Assembly (NCBI GenBank): GCA_947175285.1
Contig: CAMWMM010000099.1
Coordinates: 1-12,053, forward strand
Length of the DNA stretch: 12,053 nt
Direction of reading: 5' to 3'
Source: an uncultured Lachnospiraceae bacterium
GTDB lineage: Bacteria; Bacillota_A; Clostridia; Lachnospirales; Lachnospiraceae
This document shows positions 6,937-12,053 of this stretch, piece after piece. The notes under the pieces were generated by a model. That model searched no databases. It saw only the letters and a program-made list of their open reading frames with translations, and was not told the DNA's origin. The position numbers were made by a program, and so were the translations under genes. The stretch's first letter is position 1. Each line of letters opens with the position of its first letter.

Positions 6937-7811
6937 ATGTTAGGCGGTTCAGTATATATAGCATTCATCCGACTTGCTATCAATCTTGTGGGAACAATTC
7001 TGATATTTTCTCTGTTGAGCGAATCACGGTTTAGCCGGAAAAAGACGATAGTCTGTTACGGGTGTTATGGCATGCTTCTGGCTGTGCTGGCATGTGGTAA
7101 ATTGGGAAAGCTACGTACGGATGGCAGCATTGGTAATATATATGTGCTTAGCGGGCTGGAAATCTCCATTCTTTTTTTTGAGCGTAATGTGTGGGCGGAT
7201 ATCATTGCACGTATACTGTTGATTGCGCTGATTGCATTTTTGCTCAATACATATGTCAAAGATTCCATAAAGGGTTTTGGCGATTATGTGGAAAAAGAAA
7301 CGGATAAGGTCAGTGTTGCAGCAATGACCGTCTGTATTCTGTTTGGAATCGGATATATTTAAAATCCGGGATTTAACAGCGGAATGACACTGCTGCGTAT
7401 CTATCAGATTTTAATAAATTTTATTGATATGCGCAAATACTGCGGTCAACAATATTCTGTCAGCTTATACCGCAAAGGCTAAGGGGGATTGATGTTACGC
7501 TTGATGTTGAACTGGGCAGAAATCTGGTGATACCGAGTATTGATTTGGTGGCAATCCTTGCCAATGCCTATGAAAATGCGATTTATGCCTGTATGGAAGT
7601 AAAAAAGTTTCCGGATGAACGGGAATGTTTTATTCATTTGACTCTCAAAAAAAAGAACGAAAAGCCTAAAACAGAGTTTACGGGCGGCGTTGGAGTTTCA
7701 AGTATTATCAGAACAGCAGAAAAGTATGGCGGATATTATGATTTTAAAAATGATAATGGTGTGTTTGTGTTCAGGCTGCTTATGAATATAGAACCTGAAA
7801 CCAGGGGATGA
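6937..7811 (+). pseudogene. Decayed GHKL (AgrC-type) sensor histidine kinase
   Basis: This is the remnant of a membrane sensor kinase of the peptide-quorum-sensing type. Frame 1 from ATG 6937 (AGGGG ribosome binding site) encodes membrane segments, ending with YVEKETDKVSVAAM and a stop at 7360-7362. Recognisable sequence (GMTLLRIYQILINFID) continues in the same frame past the stop. The signal moves to frame 2 at about 7442 (AVNNILSAYTAKAKG) and to frame 3 after the run of five G near 7484-7488 (IDVTLDVELGRN). Frame 3 holds the ATP-binding N-box ILANAYENAIYAC and the GGVGVSSIIRTAEKYGG block, ending with stop 7809-7811. The His phosphorylation segment is absent, and the ATPase domain lacks the piece between its N-box and this GG block. 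Total remnant is ~290 codons against an expected ~430. It cannot encode a working kinase. Confidence 0.85.
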
Positions 7812-7820
7812 GACCTAGGA

Positions 7821-8395
7821 ACGGAGAAAAAACATCCGAAAATAAATTTTGCGATTAACTGCTTTGAGAGTGTGGATGAATTGCTTTATATGATTAAAGA
7901 AAAAAACTATTCGCCGAATTTAATCTTTTTGGATATTTTCATGTCGGGTCATAAGGGACAGCAGGATTCTATGGGAATGGAAGCTGCGAAAGAACTTCGC
8001 GATATGGGAAACAGGGCGAATCTGGTTTTTCTTACCACATCCAGAGAATATGCGCTGGAAGCTTTTGACGTAGACGCTTCACAATATTTGTTAAAGCCGG
8101 TCACGGAAAAGAGATTGTCCGATGCGCTGGACAGATTCTTGGAGTTTGCAGATGCGGAACGAAAAAAATACATTTTACTCAGAATAGACGGAAGGCTTGC
8201 AAAGGTGCAGGTAAATGATATTGTCTACTGTGAGGCGCAGGGGAAAAAGCAATGCCTGCATCTTGTAAACAGCGGGGAGATTTTTCTGCGCATGATATTT
8301 ATCTGAATACCGGTAAGAAAATCTATCTGCCAAGAGGAGCATACAGGACACTGAAAGAGATGTATTTTAGGTATTACTGTGAAGAGGATTTCTAA
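7821..8395 (+). pseudogene. Decayed LytTR-family response regulator
   Basis: This is the partner of the upstream kinase remnant. Recognisable receiver sequence begins at about 7827 (KKHPKINFAINCFESVDELL) in the same frame as the last kinase fragment. It has no start codon for the missing ~30 N-terminal residues, which carry the acidic pocket. The phospho-acceptor segment NLIFLDIFMSG, the FLTTSREYALEAF segment and the conserved Lys in LLKPV are present. The LytTR DNA-binding domain starts (RIDGRLAKVQVNDIVYCEA) but stops at 8304-8306. Its C-terminus reappears in frame 2 from 8294 (DIYLNTGKKIYLPRGAYRTL) and ends with TAA 8393-8395. Roughly 40 residues of the DNA-binding domain between the pieces are lost. 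Translation could begin only at an internal GTG (7872) and would give no functional regulator. Confidence 0.83.
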
Positions 8396-8414
8396 AATGC
8401 AAAGGCGATGACTA

Positions 8415-8447
8415 AATGTTCCATAGCGCCATAACATTGTTTATAAT
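8415..8447 (+). promoter_or_regulatory. Probable promoter of truncated spo0A, with dyad
   Basis: A perfect TATAAT at 8442-8447 lies 38 bases before the spo0A start. A weak -35 (TTCCAT, 8419-8424) is exactly 17 bases upstream. An inverted repeat AATGTT/AACATT (8415-8420 with 8433-8438) straddles the spacer and could be an operator. No sigma-H-like sequence was recognised. Confidence 0.4.
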
Positions 8448-8485
8448 ATGTGTAACGCACAGGTTGAGCAAGAATGGAGGAGCTT

Positions 8486-9004
8486 ATGGAACAACTAAAT
8501 TTAACCGTAACAAGAGATAATGAAAAGGTATATCAGATTTTGAATAATTTGATGAGCGGGGATAAAGAATTTCAGATTATGATAACAGTACCCTCCGGCA
8601 GACAGGAAAGCGTTCTGACAGAAATGAGTGAGATGGTAAAGGGTGAAAAGGAACATGATTTGGAGAAAGATGTTACAAATATGATACATGAAATCGGAGT
8701 TCCGGCACATATCAAAGGCTATCAGTATCTGCGCGAAGCAATTATGATGTCTGTAGAAGATGTGGAAATGCTTGGTTCTATTACGAAAATCCTGTATCCT
8801 ACCATAGCAGGGAAATACCAGACGACGCCAAGCAGGGTAGAGCGTGCCATCAGACATGCAATCGAGGTAGCCTGGTCGAGAGGAAAGATGGAAACACTGG
8901 ATGCCCTGTTCGGATATACAATTAATACGGGAAAAGGAAAACCGACCAATTCGGAGTTTATTGCGCTGATTGCAGATAAAATACGTCTGCAATACCGTGT
9001 TTAG
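8486..9004 (+). CDS. spo0A: Receiver-deleted Spo0A (sporulation master regulator)
   Basis: Full Spo0A (about 265 residues) is the phosphorelay-controlled master regulator of sporulation entry. This one has 172. The preferred start is ATG 8486, five bases after GGAGG. It aligns without gaps to the canonical N-terminus through about residue 38, whereas ATG 8474 overlaps the ribosome binding site. Residues 1-38 look like strand 1, helix 1 and strand 2 of the receiver, but the ADDN acidic pocket reads TRDN, so one Asp is Arg10. The rest of the receiver, including the phospho-acceptor Asp, the switch Thr and the Lys, is absent. Residues 39-57 are a linker-like stretch. Residues ~58-172 are a complete DNA-binding domain: [23 protein letters not shown], recognition-helix region [35 protein letters not shown]. 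The deletion is in frame, and codon use looks ordinary. It could be constitutively active, a dominant-negative form, or decaying. Confidence 0.93.
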   Translation: MEQLNLTVTRDNEKVYQILNNLMSGDKEFQIMITVPSGRQESVLTEMSEMVKGEKEHDLEKDVTNMIHEIGVPAHIKGYQYLREAIMMSVEDVEMLGSITKILYPTIAGKYQTTPSRVERAIRHAIEVAWSRGKMETLDALFGYTINTGKGKPTNSEFIALIADKIRLQYRV

Positions 9005-9024
9005 TAATTAATAGAAATTAATCC

Positions 9025-9053
9025 TTTTATTACCGAGCAAAATGAGGTATAAT
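9025..9053 (+). promoter_or_regulatory. Probable glgA promoter
   Basis: TATAAT at 9048-9053 lies 50 bases upstream of the glgA start in the 99-base spo0A-glgA gap. The -35 is poor (TTTTAT, 9025-9030, 17-base spacer). No terminator for spo0A is seen in this gap, so glgA may also receive spo0A read-through. The TTATTACC at 9027-9034 repeats the core of the direct repeats before the kinase pseudogene, possibly by chance. Confidence 0.45.
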
Positions 9054-9103
9054 AACAGAAGCAGCTTCTTTGGAAGTTATATCTGAAATTGGAGGGTTAT
9101 TTC

Positions 9104-10549
9104 ATGAAGAAGATTTTATTTGTTGCATCAGAGGGGGTACCTTTTATCAAAACAGGCGGTTTGGCGGATGTTGTCGGCTCCCTGCCCAAATGTCTTGATA
9201 AGGAATATTTTGATGTAAGGGTCATTCTTCCCAAATATACCTGTATGACACAGAAGATGAAAGATTTATTGCAATATAGAACACATTTCTATATGGACTT
9301 TCATTGGAAGAATGAATACGTGGGTATTTTGGAAGCGGAAGTAGATGGGGTAAAATATTACTTTGTTGATAATGAGTCCTTTTTTAACGGATTTAAGCCA
9401 TACAGCGATAACGCATTATTTGAAATTGAAAAATATGCGTACTTCTGTAAAGCGGCGCTGTCCATTTTACCGGTAATCGACTTCAGACCGGATTTAATTC
9501 ACTGTCACGACTGGCAGACAGGATTGATTCCGGTTTACTTAAAAGAGAGATTCCAGGGAAGTGAATTTTACCGCGGCATTAAGACTGTTATGACGATACA
9601 TAACCTGAAATTCCAAGGAAAATGGAATGTAAAAGGGGTTAAAGAGATTACCGGACTGCCGGATTATTTCTTTACGGCTGATAAGCTGGAAGCTTATAAG
9701 GATGCCAACCTGTTAAAGGGCGGTCTGGTTTATGCGGATGCGATTACAACGGTCAGCGATACTTATGCGGAAGAAATTAAAACTGCATTTTACGGAGAAG
9801 GTCTGAACGGTCTTTTATGTGCAAGATCCAATGACCTGCGCGGTATTGTAAATGGTATTGATTATGAAGATTTTAATCCCGAGACAGATAAGAATATTCC
9901 TTTTGCGTATAACGCGATGAATTTCCGCAAAGAAAAAATTAAAAATAAACGTGCATTACAGGAGGAACTGGGACTGACACAGGATGACAAATCCATGATG
10001 ATTGGTATAGTCTCCAGACTGACCGGACAGAAAGGTTTTGACCTCATTGCCTATGTGATGGATGAACTTTGTCAGGATAATGTTCAGATCGTGGTGCTTG
10101 GAACCGGTGAGGAGCAATATGAAAATATGTTCCGTCACTTCGACTGGAAGTATCACGGGAAAGTTTCAGCAAATATTTATTATTCCGACGCACTTTCCCA
10201 TAAAATTTATGCGGCAAGTGATGCATTCCTGATGCCGTCATTATTTGAGCCATGCGGCTTAAGCCAGTTAATGTCCCTGCGTTACGGTACAGTTCCGATT
10301 GTGCGGGAAACAGGCGGATTGAAAGACACGGTTGAACCGTATAACGAATATGAAAGTATTGGTACAGGTTTCAGCTTTAAGAATTACAATGCACATGAAA
10401 TGTTAAGTACCATTCGTTATGCAGAACGCATCTACTATGATAAGAAGAGAGAATGGAATAAGATAGTGGATCGTGCTATGGCAGCAGACTTTTCATGGCA
10501 TGTATCTGCGAAAAAGTATCAGGAAATGTATGACTGGCTGATAGGCTAA
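9104..10549 (+). CDS. glgA: Glycogen synthase (ADP-glucose type, GT5)
   Basis: GlgA transfers glucose from ADP-glucose to the non-reducing end of an alpha-1,4-glucan to extend glycogen. The start is ATG 9104, seven bases after GGAGGG, giving 481 residues (family ~475-485). A TTG at 9089 is in frame but lies before the ribosome binding site. The N-terminal Rossmann domain carries KTGGLADVVGSLP at residues 16-28 (the ADP-glucose-binding KxGGL), then HCHDWQTGLIPVYL and TIHNLKFQG. The C-terminal domain has GIVSRLTGQKGFDL, and the catalytic-site loop SLFEPCGLSQLMSLRYG with Glu382, followed by TGGLKDTVEPYN. The gene is intact. Other glg genes are not in the window. Clostridia accumulate granulose-like glucan around sporulation, which makes its position beside spo0A suggestive but not proof of control. 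Confidence 0.96.
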   Translation: MKKILFVASEGVPFIKTGGLADVVGSLPKCLDKEYFDVRVILPKYTCMTQKMKDLLQYRTHFYMDFHWKNEYVGILEAEVDGVKYYFVDNESFFNGFKPYSDNALFEIEKYAYFCKAALSILPVIDFRPDLIHCHDWQTGLIPVYLKERFQGSEFYRGIKTVMTIHNLKFQGKWNVKGVKEITGLPDYFFTADKLEAYKDANLLKGGLVYADAITTVSDTYAEEIKTAFYGEGLNGLLCARSNDLRGIVNGIDYEDFNPETDKNIPFAYNAMNFRKEKIKNKRALQEELGLTQDDKSMMIGIVSRLTGQKGFDLIAYVMDELCQDNVQIVVLGTGEEQYENMFRHFDWKYHGKVSANIYYSDALSHKIYAASDAFLMPSLFEPCGLSQLMSLRYGTVPIVRETGGLKDTVEPYNEYESIGTGFSFKNYNAHEMLSTIRYAERIYYDKKREWNKIVDRAMAADFSWHVSAKKYQEMYDWLIG

Positions 10550-10586
10550 CAGTTTTTGCACCTTAAAGGATGGATGGAAACAGAAT

Positions 10587-12053
10587 ATGGCACAACAAAA
10601 GAAGAAAGACAGTTTTGTGCTTCAGGCCGGTATTCTTGCAGCAGCCGGCATTATCGTCAGAATCATTGGTCTGTTATACAGAAGTCCACTGACCAGTATC
10701 ATCGGTCTGGAAGGAAACGGATATTATAGCAGTGCCATTAATATGTATACCATTATTTTATTGGTTTCTTCGTACAGTATACCCTCTGCCATTTCAAAAG
10801 TCATTGCGCAGCGATTGGCTTGTAAGGAATATCGAAATGCCCAGAGGGTATTTCAGTGCGCTCTGATTTACGTTGTGATAGTTGGTGCGGCGGCATCTTT
10901 ATTTGCGTTTTTCGGCGCGTCATTTCTTGTGGATGTGGAGAATGCCGTTCCGGTACTGCGTGTTTTCGCGCCCACTATTTTCTTTTCCGGTCTGCTCGGC
11001 GTACTGCGGGGATATTTTCAGGCACACGGAACAATGATGCACACCTCTATTTCCCAAATTTTAGAGCAGATTTTAAACGCGGCAGTCAGTATGCTTGCAG
11101 CATATCTGCTGATAGGACTTGTTGCGGATGAAGGTGAGACGACAAGAGCCATTTACGGAGCATCCGGCAGCGCTCTGGGCACGGGGGCAGGTGTCTTAAT
11201 AGCACTTTTGTTTATGTTTGGCATGTACAGGCTGAACAAAGATGTGATTAGAAGGAGAGTTGAAAGAGACCATACACCGCATCAGGAAAGCTACGGAGAC
11301 ATTTTCAAAGTTATAATATCAACTGTTACGCCATTTATTTTGAGTACTTTTATCTATAATTGTTCTACGGTCGTTAATATGAAGATTTATCAGAGTATCA
11401 TGAAGGATATAGAGGGACTGGATGAAGCGCTGATTGCTATTCAGTATGGTATTTTTGCAACACAGGCGATTACGATCGTGAATATTCCGATTGCGATATC
11501 ATCCGCGATGTCTTCTGCATCCATCCCCGGTATTTCAGCTACTTTTTCTACTCACAAGGAGAATGAAACAAGGCACAAAGTAAGTCAGGCAATACGGATG
11601 ACAATGTTAATTGCGATACCGTCAGCGGTAGGCTTATTTGTTCTTTCAAAACCAATTGTGCAGTTTATTTATCCGCAGAAAGAGGCGCTTGATACTGCAT
11701 CGGAACTCGTCCGGGTACTTGGCATTACCGTTATCCTTTATGGACTTTCCACGTTGACGAATGCCGTTTTACAGGGTATCGGAAAGGTCAATATTCCGGT
11801 TATCCATGCAGTTGTTGCACTGGCAGCACAGGTTGGTTTGCTGGTTGCGCTGCTGCTTTATACGGATTTAAATCTTTATGCGCTTGCAATAGCCAATATC
11901 GTATATTCTCTGATTATGTGCATCTTGAATCATTCTGCGGTAAAGCGGTATTTGAAATATCGTGAAGAGATTATGAAAACGTATGTAAAACCGGGGATTG
12001 CAGCTGTTTGTATGGGAGTAGTTGCATTCGGGATTTATCACAGTATTTATTAT
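10587..12053 (+). CDS. MOP-superfamily polysaccharide/lipid flippase (SpoVB/MurJ-like), 3' end outside window
   Basis: This is an integral membrane protein expected to flip lipid-linked sugars or cell-wall precursors across the membrane. The frame is open from ATG 10587 to the last base, with 489 residues visible of an expected ~530-550. After a basic N-terminus (MAQQKKKDSFVLQAG), many hydrophobic segments follow. The order of sequence blocks is typical of the Polysacc_synt/SpoVB/YtgP group: GNGYYSSAINMYTIILL, SIPSAISKVIAQ, VLRVFAPTIFFSGLLGVLRG and YFQAHGTMMHTSISQILEQI near the N-terminus, then IPGISATFSTHKEN and TNAVLQGIGKVNIPV in the C-terminal half. It starts 37 bases after glgA with no terminator between, so the two are probably co-transcribed. 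It could be SpoVB (spore cortex), a YtgP/MurJ-type flippase or an exopolysaccharide exporter; sequence alone does not decide. Confidence 0.88.
   Translation, partial: MAQQKKKDSFVLQAGILAAAGIIVRIIGLLYRSPLTSIIGLEGNGYYSSAINMYTIILLVSSYSIPSAISKVIAQRLACKEYRNAQRVFQCALIYVVIVGAAASLFAFFGASFLVDVENAVPVLRVFAPTIFFSGLLGVLRGYFQAHGTMMHTSISQILEQILNAAVSMLAAYLLIGLVADEGETTRAIYGASGSALGTGAGVLIALLFMFGMYRLNKDVIRRRVERDHTPHQESYGDIFKVIISTVTPFILSTFIYNCSTVVNMKIYQSIMKDIEGLDEALIAIQYGIFATQAITIVNIPIAISSAMSSASIPGISATFSTHKENETRHKVSQAIRMTMLIAIPSAVGLFVLSKPIVQFIYPQKEALDTASELVRVLGITVILYGLSTLTNAVLQGIGKVNIPVIHAVVALAAQVGLLVALLLYTDLNLYALAIANIVYSLIMCILNHSAVKRYLKYREEIMKTYVKPGIAAVCMGVVAFGIYHSIYY

Noticed and set aside
7442..7490. Programmed frameshift in the kinase at the five-G run
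   Set aside because: Joining the frames would still leave out the phospho-accepting His segment and part of the ATPase domain, and there is another shift plus an earlier stop. Decay explains it better.
8501..8992. Reverse-strand open frame of 163 residues opposite spo0A
   Set aside because: It is a shadow of the conserved Spo0A coding frame; no start signal or recognisable domain.
9057..9076. Alternating AGAAG/CTTCT/GAAG hairpins in the glgA leader as an attenuator
   Set aside because: The stems are only four to five base pairs, there is no T-run and no leader peptide; likely chance.
10856..11131. Forward 91-residue open frame, rich in Cys and Arg
   Set aside because: It lies in a different frame inside the well-supported flippase gene (10587 onward), with no ribosome binding site and unnatural composition.
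1..12053. CRISPR array, tRNA, insertion sequence or prophage
   Set aside because: No regular repeat-spacer series, cloverleaf, transposase or integrase-like frame was seen. The pseudogene region shows no terminal inverted repeats.

Overview
This window looks like a chromosomal segment of a Clostridia genome, most likely Lachnospiraceae. The reasons are moderate GC, strong GGAGG-type ribosome binding sites, the gene order dxs-tlyA-nadK-argR-recN-spoIVB-spo0A typical of spore-forming Firmicutes, and the protein sequences themselves. All genes lie on the + strand.

Region 1 (1-5507) is a housekeeping block. It holds the 3' three quarters of dxs (isoprenoid precursor synthesis), tlyA (S4-domain rRNA methyltransferase), nadK (NAD kinase), argR (arginine repressor) and recN (DNA break repair ATPase). 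Gaps of 4 and 12 bases (argR-recN, tlyA-nadK) suggest co-transcription. The two longer gaps (dxs-tlyA and nadK-argR) are each filled with three strong hairpins. A terminator-like hairpin follows recN.

Region 2 (5598-9004) is the sporulation part and the most interesting. An intact spoIVB (S55 protease with PDZ domain) is followed not directly by spo0A, as expected, but by about 1.5 kb holding the remains of a GHKL (AgrC-type) histidine kinase and a LytTR response regulator. Both have frameshifts and internal deletions. Next comes a spo0A gene whose product has only 172 residues. Its DNA-binding domain is intact, but about 95 residues of the receiver, including the phospho-acceptor Asp segment, are gone, and one of the two acidic-pocket Asp residues at the remaining N-terminus is Arg. 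The window therefore carries a naturally receiver-deleted Spo0A at the canonical locus, beside a dead two-component system. A 13-bp direct repeat with a 20-bp period sits just before the dead kinase gene.

Region 3 (9005-12053) holds glgA (glycogen synthase) with its own probable promoter, and then a MOP-superfamily lipid/polysaccharide flippase (SpoVB/MurJ-like) that runs off the right edge.

No tRNA, rRNA, CRISPR array, insertion sequence or phage gene was seen. The only gene-free stretches are the intergenic gaps listed, all under 150 bases apart from the pseudogene region.
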